64,000 nt of DNA from Thereva unica (GCA_949987705.1 OX465281.1:86642543-86706542); one strand, 5' to 3'. Positions 1-12,449 are shown, counted from the first letter of the stretch. Numbers and translations are program-made. The notes: generated from the letters alone by a model not told the origin.

Positions 1-1340
1 GGCTCAGCATGTTTATGCGCTTTGCAACTTTGGATGATGCAAACAACTCCCCAGGGTATGCGACTTTTTTGCATTTTTTACAAAAAACTGTGGCCAAAAA
101 TCTACGCCCACAACATAACTACAACAAAAGACCTACTTAAAGCCAAAATCCAACATTTAAAAGCAAAAGCGAAAATTCTATAGATAAAATAAAATATGGA
201 ATAATTTCCTAAATTCGTTTGTAAAATCATTCTAGTTATACTGAAATACCAGAAAATAAAAAAAATTCGAAAATCCGTAACCAAAAAAAACCTCCACCAA
301 GTACCTATTTTAAAAATATCGCAAACAAAAAAATCAAGAGAAATTAGAAGTCATTAAGAAAATACACTGAATGTTCTAGGAAATAGTTAAAATACAAAGC
401 ATCAGGGAAATCCTTCAATGTAGCGCTAGAGGCAAACGTTTGAAAGATGAGAAAGAAAGAAAGATGTTGCGAGAAACATTCTGTTGTCAGTTCCTTTCCT
501 TGCCCCCTAAAATTCTAGCTTCCTTATCGACAAACTCACCGCATGTCTTGTGCTGCGGACCATGACCACGTTCGTCTCCTTGTGTAGCTAGAAACTCGAA
601 GATGTTGGATGTTGCTAAGGGGGAGGCAATCTCAGAGGCCTGCCGAGGCAAAAAGCGTTCGGGTTTTTTGTTCTAGCTGTCGCATCTTTATACGGAGTAT
701 TATGTTATCTCTGCTAAAACATTCCCGCAAAAATACTAAATTGTCCCATCGCAATCGGATTAGCCGTTTCCGAGATTAGCGCGGCCATTACAGCCTAGCA
801 TTTTAAAAATACTTGATTTTGTTTTAATATCATGTAAATAACCGAAGTTATCACCAAAACTCTTTGAATCTATTTTTCATTCTTCTATCACCCCTATCTG
901 CAAGAGATTTATTTCAACAAACCAACATAGATTTCTCTCAGCCTGTTCCACTTCTACAAATGTAATGAGCTCTCTTTACACACACAATTCGGACCAAATT
1001 TCTAGCTACGGCCCTGAGCCTGCGAATTTTTCGGATCTACTTCGTGGAAGTTGATCCGCGGTTATAATAAAATCTAGTTCTATAGAACGTCTCTGTAGTC
1101 TATTGATTATGTCTTAAAAAACAGGGCATTAAGGAACTAAGTGGTTCACGGGGTTTTATTTCAGGAATCGTTTAATGGGTCATTTAAGAAGAAAAAAACC
1201 GCGGAGTGCTATCAAATTAGAGGGTAGAATTTGAAGATAGGGCTCAAAATGGACCCTTTTTAGTTTTTGCAATATATCTCGCAAACGAAGCAAAATGGAA
1301 ATGGCTTATTTAAAAAAATTTTAGAAATTTTTTTTATGTC
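1..1340. other. Non-coding stretch, nothing recognised
   Basis: AT-rich sequence with stop codons in all frames and only very short open frames. I see no conserved domain, RNA gene or terminal repeats. Confidence 0.5.
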
Positions 1341-1697
1341 AAAAATGTTGAAATAAAAAGAAAACTAGTTGGGATGTGGGTTTGACCCTTTCGGTCCACA
1401 CGATTAACTTCCCAGTATGGTGAACGAAGATGGAATAAACTGACTTCTTACAAAATAGTTGTACGTTTAGCACTAGTGGAAAATTTGCTAGTATCAGAAC
1501 TGATGACAAAGCAATCCCGAGAGAAGCTAGTTCAAATAACTATATAATAGTAGTGAATCCACAAGATTTTTCTAGAGAATTTGTTTTGCCTGGACGTTAG
1601 CAAACAAACATGTTCTCCGTATTTCGTTCGCTGCACTAAAGCGAGTGTTCAAATTTGTATTGAGCGTGTTGAAGCGCCGTTGACAAACTGAGAAAAT

Positions 1698-2100
1698 CTT
1701 TTCAGATCATATTTTGGTTAATACTCTGCGAACGGCACATCAACTTAGTCGATATCTTTTATAGTTCGCGCACTATCGTGCAGGTATATAAATCACTTAT
1801 GTCATTTAAACCAAAAAACCCCTCTACAAAATATTATAAAAATCGTTTCAGATTATAATAATACCCTAATACGCTTCGAACGGCGCCTCAAGTAAGTCAA
1901 TATCTTTCGTGGTTCGGGTGATATCGTGCAGGTACAAAAATCACTTATGTCATTTAAACCAAAAAACCGCTCGATCAAATATTATAAAAATCTTTTCAGA
2001 TTATATTGTCGCTAATACGCTTCCAACGGCACCTCAAGTAAGTCAATATCTTTCGTGGTTCGGGCGATATCGTGCAGGTACAAAAATCACTTACGCCGCT
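1698..2100 (+). repeat. Tandem repeat, about 147-bp unit, nearly three copies
   Basis: Units start at about 1698, 1845 and 1993, each with a TTTCAGATNATA start, a TAATACNCTNCGAACGGC-like core and GATATCGTGCAGGTA near the end. Single copies of the unit occur at about 5565 and in inverted form near 18530-18590, so this is a local expansion of a module of the surrounding repeat. Confidence 0.75.
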
Positions 2101-2353
2101 TAGGCCAGTCGCGCACGGGCGATTTTTTTCACGCAATTTTTAATCGCCCAAAATGAATCGCACTTAAGTAAATCAGTGTGAGCGCACGACCGATTATAAA
2201 TTTGCGACGATTAAAAAATTACGCCCAGACCTATTTTGCAGGCGATGCAATTATCGCCTTGGAAAATGGAATATATGTTTAAAGGAAACTGCGCGCACAC
2301 ACGATTACTAGTCGCCTGTCAGCGTTTCGGTTGAGTTGTGTACGGCAATAATA

Positions 2354-4181
2354 ATGACATTTGATACGGAATTATTTATTTCGGAGATAGAAAAACGGCC
2401 GGGGTTGTACAATGTTAAAATACCGGAATATGCAAACTAAATTGCTAAGAGAGCGTTATGGACAGAAGTATGTGAAATTTTTATAAAAGATTGGCATGAC
2501 TTACAAGAAAAAGAAAAAGACATAAGAAGTAAGACAAATTTTATTTAAAAAAACAGTTATTCAATACTTTGATGTCCCAAATATTAAATTTTGTCATATT
2601 GCCATGGAACTGATCCTTGAGGAGATGTGAAATAGTTTGTCAAATATTTTCTGCATGTGACGCCATCATTGTTACCTCTTGTTCCAACGGCCGTAATATT
2701 TGTAAAAACGTCGTTATCGTGCTCATATAGAGTATCTTTAAAACGACCTCCATCGTGTTGTCGGACATAATTATGAAGAATGCTACATGATTTTATAATA
2801 GTATCAGAAAACTCAAGTTTTATGTCAATTGCTCTGTGAAATATTCTCCATTTATTTGTAAATATCCCAAAAGTGCATTCCACCATCCTACGGGCTCGAG
2901 ACAACCTGTAGTTGAAAACACGTTGTGGAACAGTTAATTTTTTGTTAAGATAAGGTCGCATTATATGCTTTGAACACCCCAAAGCTTTATCTCCAACAAG
3001 TACATAGTTTGTTGGTATTCCAGTATGATCATTTGGAAGAAGTCTTGGTTCCGGTATGTTTAATTTCCCTTGTTCGAGTAGTTTCCCAAAAGCCGACTGC
3101 TTAAATATATTAGAATCGCTTGAAGCACCATAAGATCCCACTTCAATTGAAATAAAATTGTAGTTAGAATCTGCCACGGCAAGTAACACAGTTGAAAAAT
3201 AATTCTTGTAATTGAAAAATTCAGATCCAGTAAAATCAGGTTTTCGTATTCTGATATGTTTGCCGTCTATGGCTCCGATACAATTTGGAAACTGTGTTTG
3301 CTCATAAAATTCTTTGGCTTTTTCAAGCCAAGCATCACGATCCAGTGGAGGTATATAGATGGGTGATAAGCAATCCCAAATTTGTTGACATGTATGTTGA
3401 ACAATTTCTCGTATCGTTGTGTGCCCCAGATGAAACTCATAATGTAAAGACATGAAACTGTTTCCTGACCCCAAATATCTAAAAAAAATTATAGTTTTAT
3501 ATTAAGCTATGCATACATATAAGAACAACCTTTAGAAGGGAGTACAATCTACAAAAATCTGCCCGGTCAGGTTGTGGTGCTTCAAAGAAACGGAAATATA
3601 TTTATTTCGATCAACTTCTTTTCCTCCGTGATTCTATTGAAGGAAGAGAAACATCAAGTAATCTCTCTTTACAAAGAGAATCAGAGCACGATAGTGATTC
3701 AGGTGAAACGGCGGAGCCAATTGTAAAACCACCAGTTTCTTCAACGCCAAGTGTTTCTTCGAGCAAAGTAACACCGCGTAAAAAGCCATCTGCATCTTCT
3801 TATGAGGAGTCTTTATTGAATTTACTGCGAGAAAAGAAACGCGAAGAGGAGGAAATTGATGAGGATAAATATTTTCTGCTATCATTGCTTCCAGCTTTTC
3901 GCACATTTTCGGATGAACAAAAATTTGTTGCTCGTTCAGAAATGATAAGGATAATGCGAAGAATACAATTATCGGGAACATTGAACATGGAAAATCAACG
4001 GGCCACTCCTATTACTCATGCTGCTTCAACCTCTCATACTAATTTAACTAATTCTGTTGACAATTTTAATATAGAATATATCGACACAAAAAATATTATG
4101 TCACCACAGGCTCCATCAGCAACATTAGCCTCATGGGATGATGACACCTCCGATTTATCTTCACTTCTTACATTGAATTAA
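2354..4181 (+). pseudogene. Harbinger MADF-BESS partner protein, broken
   Basis: In Harbinger elements a Myb/MADF-like protein works with the transposase in DNA binding and nuclear import. The first exon (2354 to about 2527) starts MTFDTELF and shows MADF hallmarks: EKRPGLYN, PEYAN, RALWTEV and KDIR. It has an in-frame TAA after PEYAN (codon 29) and ends at a GTAAGA donor. The second exon runs from about 3507 or 3536 to 4181. It has the MADF end (REYNLQKSARSG, KYIYFDQLLFL) and a BESS motif (DKYFLLSLLPAFRTF) with a Ser/Asn-rich tail. The splice phases do not match simply; an extra T near 3531-3533 may be a frameshift. The intron contains the whole main transposase exon on the other strand. The stop means this copy cannot make full-length protein as read. 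Confidence 0.8.
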
Positions 4182-4604
4182 AGTGAACATACATATGTTT
4201 AAAAAAAATGAATGCATAAAATAAAATTATTCCACTTATAGCTGTTAATTTAATTCTTACCTTAGTGTTACAGCCAATCTTTCCTCTGGTGACACCGCAT
4301 TACGCATTGAAGTATTTTGATGTTTAATTCGATCTCCTACCAAAACCAATAGTCTATGAAAACTAACATAACTCATTCTAAAGTAATTAAAAAACTTTCG
4401 AGGGGAATTTCTTAAGAGAGTAAACTTTTTACAAAATGTATTATTTAAAAGCCGTTCATTAACATATGGATGCACCCACAATCTTTGGCGGGTTTTCCTT
4501 CGTTTTCTTAAAATTAGAGCAGCAACACAAACCATTTCATATAAATTCATCTTCACAAATGCTGCACATATTGGCGATTTTTCATCGCCCGTGCGCGAAT
4601 ACAA
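2584..4604 (-). CDS. Harbinger transposase (DDE_Tnp_4), two exons, apparently intact
   Basis: The transposase catalyses cut-and-paste transposition of the element. Exon 1 is 4604-4261 and contains VHPYVNER and SPEERLAVTLR. It ends at a perfect donor, AAG/GTAAGA. Exon 2 is 3478-2584 and begins after TTTTTTTAG. Joining them in phase gives ...AVTLR-YLGSGNSF..., about 412 residues with no stop, close to family length. DDE residues are visible at about 186 (GAIDGKH), 236 (ASSDSNIF) and 315 (RRMVECTFG). The true start may be the second Met at 4550 (MNLYEM), since the upstream codons lie in subterminal repeat. The 782-bp intron encloses MADF-BESS exon 2 on the opposite strand. Activity is inferred, not shown. 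Confidence 0.88.
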
Positions 4605-4679
4605 TTATTATCGGGAAATTTTAAAACGTGCAATTTTTAATTTCATGATAAAAATATCGCTCGTGCGCGACTGGCCTTA

Positions 4680-5530
4680 AAGTAGTTCGGTCGTTTCAGC
4701 ACTTTCACTGAAATTTTTTCGGGAGTTATTGCAATCGATAGAGAATTAAAAATGCGATTTTTTACGATTTTTTAATTATACCCTTACCGGGCTAAGTTTT
4801 TCAAAAACTTGACTTGAAGTTCGTGTTTTTTAACATTGGCTCTTATGGAAAAGTACGATATGACCACATAAAATTCGATTTCCTGAAAAAATTTTCACTG
4901 ATATTTTTTCGGGAGTTTTTGCAATCGATAGAGAATTAAAAATGCGATTTTTCATGATTTTTTAATTATACCCTTACCGGGCTTTTGTAAAAGATATAAA
5001 CAAAAATAAAAATAACAAATTTGATATTTCTCAATATGGCAGCCCATCAGTTAACATCGGACGGAAGTAGCATTGCCAGGCCAACGCAGTGCACAATTCA
5101 AATTGGTTTCAGTTGGTTTCAGACAAACATTTTCCTCATTTTTATTTCGTATTACTATATAAAAATTATTATTTTTATTGTACAATGATTTAATTAATTC
5201 AGTTATTAATTAATTAATATGTTTATTACAAACAAAACGATTGAAAACAATATAAAAGGAATTTTTATTGGAACCATCCAACTGAAACCAATTTGAATTG
5301 TGCACTGCGTTGGACTGGCAATGCTACTTCCGTCCGATGTCAACTGAAGGGCTGCCATATTGAGAAATATCAAATTTTTTATTTTTATTTTTGTTTATAT
5401 CTTTTACAAAAGCCCGGTCGGTAAGGGTATAATTAAAAAATCATAAAAAATCGCATTTTTAATTCTCTATCGACTGCAATAACTCCCGAAAAAATTTCAG
5501 TGCATTATGCTGAAACGACCGAACTACCTT
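4680..5530. repeat. Palindromic repeat (hairpin-type)
   Basis: Long inverted arms: about 4884-5140 pairs with 5260-5515. Landmarks are TTTTTTCGGGAGTT, GCAATCGATAGAGAATT, ACCCTTACCGGGCTTTTG and ATTGCCAG with their inverses. A shorter direct copy of the outer module lies at 4708-4797. The outer phrase GTAGTTCGGTCGTTTCAGCA is also inverted at both edges. No coding capacity; it resembles a hairpin MITE and is part of the larger repeat. Confidence 0.75.
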
Positions 5531-5654
5531 AAACAAAAAAATGGCTCCACCGAATTTTATGAAAATCTTTTCAGATCGGTTAATACGCTTCGAACGACAC
5601 CTCAACGAAGTCGATATCTTTTTTGGTTCGCGCGGTATAGTGCAGGAAAAAATG

Positions 5655-5693
5655 ACCACATCCGTACTCACATACACACACACACACACTTCC
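5655..5693. repeat. CA microsatellite
   Basis: Short imperfect (CA)n run; the matching position of the inverted copy at 18480-18500 is a (TG)n run, so it belongs to the dispersed repeat. Confidence 0.7.
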
Positions 5694-6097
5694 TCCCAAT
5701 TTTTTGCTTAAAATGCTCCTGGGACCTTGGAAGATGAAAATACGTTGAAATATTTCGATTTTGATTTTCGGACCGATTACAATAACTTCCTATACTGGGA
5801 AGTTAATAATGTAAAAGTATTTCTTTACTATATTTTAATATTTTTTACAAGTTAGTTCCTACTAACATATTAATCTCCATATTTTTACTCTTAATTAAAG
5901 AGCACGGCATATACCAAAAAAGATTGCATACTGTTCAAAATTATTTGCTAAATCACCTGTAGCGGTGTAGATGGTCCCTTTGACTCATCATTATGATTCC
6001 AGGCACAGCGCCTCGTTATAATAAAATCACCGACAACTGATTATGGTGCTGCTAAGGAGTCTCAAGTCGTCAATTTCAGCCTGTCTTCCATAGTAAT

Positions 6098-6965
6098 CCT
6101 AAAATAAATCCACGTCTCGTTCAACAAAGGAATTACAGTTACAGTCTGACATTCCTTAACTATCAACTGAAAAGGATACGTGACTGTGTTCCCGAAATGG
6201 GGGCCGCGTATAGAGGAATATCGCACCCAATCTGTTTTCCAGATACTTCTCCTTTGTTTCATCAGGGACTGACTAAATTTAATAATGACCCCGATCTGTA
6301 GGCAGTCAATAGTTCTGCTCATGGGAAATGTAAAGGTGAAGGAGAGGTGGGATCAAAGAGAACAATTGAAGAAATTTGTGATGTGTCCTTTTAATCAATG
6401 TTAGCTTCAATGCTGTTTTACAATTGTATAAAATTGAATCGTTTTGGTTAGAAAATGATGGGCGGAGATGTAATAAATTCTAGAAAACTGTTACAAAGCG
6501 GCTCTGAGAAAATACAATACATTTTCATCCTTTTGTTTGGGTAACAGGCGTTATCACAATGTTTCTTATTTATCTTAAAGATACAATCCAAATTTCGTAA
6601 GGATTCCGAGGTTTAGCCCCATCCTCGAATTCCTTAGAAATACTTCAAATCAAATAATCTCCAAGGAATATTCCGTAAGCCGTAAGAGGTTTTAACAAGA
6701 TTCGCCGATTCCGTGGAGGAGCTTCGTGTAATTAAATTCAGTTAACTTTTCAAAGTTGGATAAATAAACATCGCACTACTGTTTTTTGGATGAACTGAAA
6801 CATAAAAAAATTCCTCGCAGAGCGCCTCCTCTGAAGATGAGGAGAATCGATAAACTCGGAAATCAGTCACGTAGTCAACAAGTCAAGGCCCAGGATGGCC
6901 TAGGAACATGGCCAGATTCCTATTGTGATTCCTGTCCGGAACGAGACGTGGATTTATTTAAAGAT
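6098..6965. repeat. Inverted pair around AAATAAATCCACGTCTCGTT
   Basis: A block of about 20 bp at 6100-6120 recurs inverted at 6938-6958, with looser similarity beside it. The segment 6590-6790 is also repeated in inverted orientation at about 19430-19620. No open frame of note; perhaps a decayed non-autonomous element. Confidence 0.4.
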
Positions 6966-6999
6966 TAAGGACCAGCGAACAGCATGGTAAGATTGACGA

Positions 7000-9530
7000 T
7001 TTAAGCACACTTTAATATCACTTAAATCACTTGATGATGGAATACTACTGGGGATGGCACGGAATAGCGACGAAATCTGAGGGGATGGAAAACAAGTTTT
7101 GGTATCTTACTGCGTGATTGAGCCTCCATTGTAATGAAATTCCACGACTGATCACGTCAATGTCAATAATCATTAACTGATTGCCAATTATTTTGATTAA
7201 ACTAGTCTTAAATCGTGAATTTGGACCTTTTCCTGAATTTTGTTTTTTAGTACCTGTCAAGGCGTACCTTTTCTTATTAAACCCAGTAAAATTGCAATCC
7301 CAGTCACGGCTTAAAAATAAATATGCAGTAGATAAAAAATGTCCTAATTAAGAAATATATCAAATTAAGGATTAATGGAATTAATTATTTATTTTATTGT
7401 CTTTTAAAGGATTTTCTTATATCTAAAAAGAAAGTTTCGGAATAACAATTTGTATTACCAGTTTGCCATGTCACTCAGGTCAAAGGGCAATGTCTAGTAG
7501 TTAGCTGGAAAAGTAGAAAGGAATAAGACTGATTTGTTAGATGCCAGAAGTAGAAGGCGATGAAAAATTACGTTTTAAACCCTATAGTGGAGTCAGATGA
7601 GCAAAACATAAGGAATTGTCTCGAGAGTAAATTTTTTTTTTTGGTACATGTTAGTTACATTGAATACTATACGAAATGGACATTTTCTACCTCTAGCAAC
7701 CGCCGGCTACGTAAGTTATCAGCCATTATGTCAAAAACTTACCATTTTGGTCGTTCTTTCTAAATATAGATGCGTATATCTCGGCATGTGTAGGTCCGAA
7801 AAATCGAAAAAAAATAGAGGTTGTTCGTTATGATATTGGCTACCAGCGGTTACAATATGAAACTTTTATGTCCACACATAACCTCAAAAAAAATTCAAAA
7901 ACTGAAGAAACTACTGAAATTTGATTTTTTGGTGATAACTTCAGATATTTTTCGTGAAATTTGATGAAATTTTCAAAAGTTATACTTTATAATGTGAACA
8001 ATAACTGGTTAAAATTTCAAGTCAAAATATCTAATACAAGGCTCAAAAATTGACTTCAAATTTGAAAATTGATTGGCCTATCAGTTTTGTGCATCGCTTC
8101 GTATGAGGTTCTTACTTTGTTTAAAATGTAGCTTCTTTTATGCACTTTTGATGGTGAAAAAGAAAAATTTTTAAACTTGAAGAAAAGTGAAAAAATCGAA
8201 TCGACAAACGACAATTTTTGCATTTTTTCGTCAATTTTTTAGAAACGTTTTTATCCCATTTTTTACAAAATTTTCATTATTTCTTAGAACAATTAATAAA
8301 AGTGTAATGAGTATCTCATAAAATCAACCCGGAATTCTATAAAAATAATTACATTGCGGTCAGTACACCCCACCATACCTGCTTCCTATTTTTCTACCTG
8401 AGGTCAAACTTTTGTCGCGGAGTGTACTTCCCACATTTCCCAAACGGACGACTGGCATGCTTGTATATCTTGTGCATTGATAGTCTTTAACAGGGCCGGA
8501 CTGGCCTATGGCCCATTAGAGTAAATACTTGAGGTCTGATTAATATGCCCGTTTGCGTCGCGAGTATTAACTTCCAAATTCCAGTTTTTTCCATTAAAAA
8601 ATGTCACTAAATTAAGTGAGCGTCTCTTCCAGGTGGCAGATGATCTCGATCGTGAGCAGGGCTTAGTGATATCATTATCTCTGGCATCCCTCGGATATCC
8701 TCAGTTAAATGTAATGAGGTTTTAAGTAACATTTCATCCTATATAAGATTTCGGCGTATTCGAGGGGATTTTTCGTTGGTGCTGACAGCAGCGGCAAAGG
8801 TGAAAAACATCGAAGGAACGAAGAAATCTCGACTCATTGTGAAATTCTCATGTTCTAATGAGAAAACAGAGTCTCTGAGAAAATTTTATCGAGCGGGTGG
8901 GGTTAGTTTAAACCAAATTAGTCCCAGCTTCAAAGTTCCGCTAAAATTTTGCCGCTTAGAGGTTGTCGAAAATAATCAGAATATATTTAGAGCTACCGTC
9001 AAATTAAAAGTGCGGAAGATTATTCATCCGTTTCGTCAAGGCGTGGTATTGTTTATATTAGAAAAATAAAGGATGGACCTGTTTCAAAAATAAACGTCTG
9101 CTGATGCATTGGACCATTTTCTGGGAAAAAATCTTGGCGACTGCGGCTCTTCTCTATGAGGTTTTGGATATGCAGCGTGAAGTATTAGTTTTAATAATAT
9201 GTATATTTTATTTCATCTATAGTTCTAGCTTTCTTTTTACATTTATTCCATTTAAGTCTAGTTCTATTATTTTTTCATTTACATATACAACTTTTAATTG
9301 TTAAATTTTGCAAATTTTCTCACTATTACATCTTCCTTATCTTTGAACAATCCTTACCGGATCCTCTCTATCCTATATTTTCTATCTTTTCCATTTTAAT
9401 CCTTTTCTCTTTCTCTTCAAAATTTCGCTTCATGGCTGCTTCTGTGCTCGGGGTAATGTGTCGTGCTAGTTACTCGTACTATTCATTTTGCCAATTGAGT
9501 GCACAGTGAAGGAACGCTGCTTAATGTCCT
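7000..9530. other. Non-coding stretch, nothing firm recognised
   Basis: AT-rich sequence with a few short open frames. The longest (8776-9069, 97 codons) matches no family I recognise. A phrase starting CAGGGCCGGACTGG at about 8491 resembles some hAT termini, but I found no partner end. Confidence 0.4.
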
Positions 9531-9539
9531 TTGTTCTTC

Positions 9540-11115
9540 CTCCTCTGGGCTGAACATGTGCCTTATGAATGCTAGGAGTTTGAAAAATAAAATGGATGAG
9601 TTGAGGTATATGTTCCAAATTACTAAATTGCATGTTTTTCTTGAATCTCTCCAACATTTCTGAACTGCCAAAACCCGTACTTACTTGATGTTCTAAGTGT
9701 TACCTCCACTGATTCCATACTAAAATACAATCAAATTTCACCTCCCAGCTTTCTTTACCATGATATGTTATTCCTCTACTTTCGTTTTGCTTTCCTTCCT
9801 TCTTCTGCGTCTTCTTCATTTTCATATCGCGACTATAATAACATCAATTTAGACCGGCTTTCTGAAGTCGCCTCCTCTATACCGTGGAGTGATATCTATA
9901 ACACAACTTCTGTTGACACAAAAGTTGATATCCTGACCTCATTCATTCAATCAGGTTATTACCAATGTGTACCGATTGTCATAAGAAGACGCTATCCGTC
10001 CTTACCTTGTCCTTGGTTTTCGCGGGAAATCCGCGACTTAATAATTCAGCGTGAGTTCATGTACAGACGTTATCGTAGAACTAGGATACTTAGTTACCGT
10101 AATGACTACAAACTGCTCCGCAACCTTATCAACAGTAAGGTTAAGTCTGCTAAGCGTGAGTATTATTCCCGCAAGCTTGAGCCCAATTTAAATTCTAAAA
10201 AACTCTGGTCTAATCTTCGTTCGCTGGGCATCCATGCTCCTGTGGCCATCCCGTTTGATGCTGATGTAAACCTCCTCAATGCGTCTTTTATTCAATCTCC
10301 ATCTGAGCCCGCTTCCTCTTCTGATGTTCCTCCCCTTGACCTACTTAGTTCTGATGGTTTTAGTTTTCGTTGTGTTGACACACTTGAAGCTCTTGAGATA
10401 TTACTTTCCATCTCTTCAAATAGAATTGCCTGGGATAATCTATCTCCCCGTTTTCTTAAGTTTCTATCGAGACCAATCACAAAAGCTATAACGCAAATCT
10501 TCAATTACTGCTTGACAACTTCTCAAGTTCCGTCGCTTTGAAAAAAAAGCCATAGTGATTCCGTTATTTAAAAAATCGCCTCCAGATGACAAAACAGATT
10601 TTCGTCCCATCAGTTTTCTTACCAAAGCCTACGATATCTTGACTTTAACAACCTCCTCTCTAAATACCAGTCTGGCTTCCGTAGATCCCATAGTTGTGAA
10701 ACGGCAGTATTAAAGGTAACGACTGATTTGCGTTCTGCGCTCGACATTGGTGACATTGCCGTACTGGTCCTTTTAGATTTCTCTAAGGCATTTGATTATG
10801 TGGCTCACTCGCTTCTGCGCTCCAAACTTAGCCGACTCTATCACTTTTCCTCTTCTGCCATTCGACTCTTCGCTTCTTTTCTCCTTAATAGGTTTCTCCT
10901 TAACAGTATTGTATCGTCATTCCTACCTGTGTCCCTTGGAGCTCCGCAAGGCTCAGTACTTGGTTCCCTTCTCTTTTCGCTGTATGTTAACGGCCTTCCT
11001 TCTGTTATCCATAATTGTTCCTTCCATCTTTATGCAGACGATCTTCAATGGCAAAACCAACCACGAACCAACCAAACAAAGTGCTGCTTCTTATTCCTTC
11101 TCTTTGTAAATTGAG
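9540..11115 (+). pseudogene. Non-LTR retrotransposon relic (endonuclease-RT, Jockey/CR1-like)
   Basis: Fragments of an ORF2 for target-primed retrotransposition. CALMNARSLKNKMDELR (about 9555) is the start of an APE-type endonuclease. Most of the endonuclease is deleted, and its end resumes near 9690-9780 (LKYNQISPPSFLYHDMLFL). The stretch 9765-10541 is the linker between endonuclease and RT (PCPWFSREIRDLI). RT motifs follow with frameshifts: FRPISFLTKAYDI, LLDFSKAFD (about 10770), GAPQGSVLGSLLFSLYVN (about 10940) and FHLYADDLQ (about 11025). The sequence stops soon after the catalytic YADD, so thumb and 3' end are missing. Several frame breaks mean it is inactive. Confidence 0.85.
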
Positions 11116-11583
11116 TTAACCGTCTCGCTCGTGTTTTGGTTGACATGGTAACTTTCCCTGTGTGTTAGGTAAACCATTTGAGTTGCCACATGAAATTCAG
11201 CGGGCAATTTAGTACAAAAAATGTCAAAAATCACGGCATAAATGACGTTAATTGTAATTGCCAAAAAATTCCTACCAAAAAATATATAAACAGAAAAGTC
11301 GAATTAATAATAACAAAACAAGCATTTCTGTTTCACATCTACAGTGATAGAAAGGTGTGTGAACATATTTTTCAGCTAATTCAGCCTACTGGTGGTTGTT
11401 CGTGGTTGATTTTTCCATTGGAGATTAGGCATAATGCTCTGGCAACGCTGCTTCATAGGTAAACTTTTATTATAGACAAGCTCTCGCGTCATTTTATGCT
11501 CAATGGTGAAGGGCGCCATACGCGGTCAAATTTTATGTATTTCCAGATTTTCATCAAACCCATAAGCGCAACGAGTTTTGAAC
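11116..11583. other. Non-coding stretch, nothing recognised
   Basis: No domain or terminal repeat seen between the non-LTR relic and the next element; a 94-codon open frame at 11178-11462 has no recognisable similarity. Confidence 0.4.
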
Positions 11584-11588
11584 CGCCG

Positions 11589-12444
11589 CACACTGGGAGG
11601 GATTGCTCCTTTACGACGACAAAAATCAAAAAAAAAATTTACATTTTAACTGACCAAAACTAACTAGGATGCATTCTTAAATAACCACTCTATAATACTA
11701 CAAATAAACAATGGCGAGATAGTGACATATTTGGCTGGTAACACGCGCTAAACTTGCCCTCTTTGACCCAAAGTCAACGCGAGAATCAATTGCGCTCGAA
11801 ATACCAAGAGCTTATTACGGTTGTTTTGAGTTATTTACATATATTAAGAGTCGGGGCATTTCAGTATAGAGGAAGAAGCGACAGGCATTTTTTTTTTTTT
11901 TAAATTTGTTAATAAATTAAAATACTTATGTAGTATATAAGACGTTTTTCTAAGTATTAAATAAATGACTACCACAAACTGTAATTTCAAGCATTTTAAA
12001 AAAAGTTCCACATAGTTCCACTTTATATCAAATTTTTTTAGACGCAATAAACATTAATGATTTTAAAAAAGCCACAAAGCGGTCCCCGTATTTCCCCCAT
12101 TGTTAAACATACCTTCACCAAGTTGACATTTTTGTTAAAAAAACGCAAAAGTTGGACTTTGACAACTTATAACTCCTAAACTTGCGAAGATAGAACGGTT
12201 GGTACCTTACTCATGAAAATAGGTTAAAGGGCTACAAAAATACAGGGTGATATGTAAAACTCTACCTTTGTACAACTCTGACCGTATTACATCTAATATT
12301 ACATCATCTTATATTGCTCCGTTTTATAATTATGTTAATTGACATAATTATGTTGAGATGATACATGTATTAAGCCAAAAAATATAAAATACATATGTGT
12401 GTTCTTATTTTTGTCGTCGTAAATTGGCTATCTGTCCCAGTGTG
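11589..12444. mobile_element. Non-autonomous DNA transposon, Transib-like
   Basis: Inverted ends of about 40 bp begin CACACTGGGA on the left (to TTTACGACGACAAAAAT). The right side ends with the inverse, ...TCCCAGTGTG at 12444. Both are flanked by the same GC-rich 5-mer CGCCG (11584-11588 and 12445-12449). A 5-bp CGNCG-like duplication with CAC-starting ends is the pattern of Transib elements. The 856-bp interior has no open frame of interest, so it would need transposase from elsewhere. The superfamily call rests on end structure only. Confidence 0.75.
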
Positions 12445-12449
12445 CGCCG

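Larger units (their letters stand above)
2103..4676. mobile_element. PIF/Harbinger DNA transposon, full-length
   Basis: Terminal inverted repeats start GGCCAGTCGCGCACGGGCGA on the left. The right end is the inverse with one difference. Both ends are flanked by TTA (2100-2102 and 4677-4679), the target duplication typical of PIF/Harbinger. The flanking sequence joined across the site (CGCTTAAA) matches an empty copy of the host repeat near 18630. The 2574-bp element carries the two genes expected of the superfamily, a DDE transposase on the minus strand and a MADF-BESS DNA-binding partner on the plus strand. Their exons are interleaved. Confidence 0.95.
1365..5825. repeat. Dispersed repeat with CTTCCCAGTAT ends (copies 1 and 2), interrupted by Harbinger
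   Basis: The stretch begins with ACTAGTTGGGATGTGGG and TTAACTTCCCAGTAT (from about 1365 and 1407). It ends near 5808 with the inverse, ATACTGGGAAGTTAA. The same modules recur in opposite orientation at 18366-19290, including the shared phrase around GCGATATCGTGCAGG. TTAA at both inner ends could be a target duplication, but flanking bases are also repeated, so the true ends are uncertain. No coding capacity is visible and the superfamily is unassigned. The Harbinger at 2103 lies inside it. Confidence 0.6.

Noticed and set aside
3634..3988. Minus-strand open frames across the MADF-BESS exon
   Set aside because: Shadows of the real plus-strand exon, whose BESS and MADF motifs are clear.
8491..8530. 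Possible hAT end (CAGGGCCGGACTGG)
   Set aside because: No inverted partner or 8-bp duplication found downstream.
8776..9069. 97-codon open frame in non-coding DNA
   Set aside because: No recognisable family, no clear exon signals and isolated; length is within chance.
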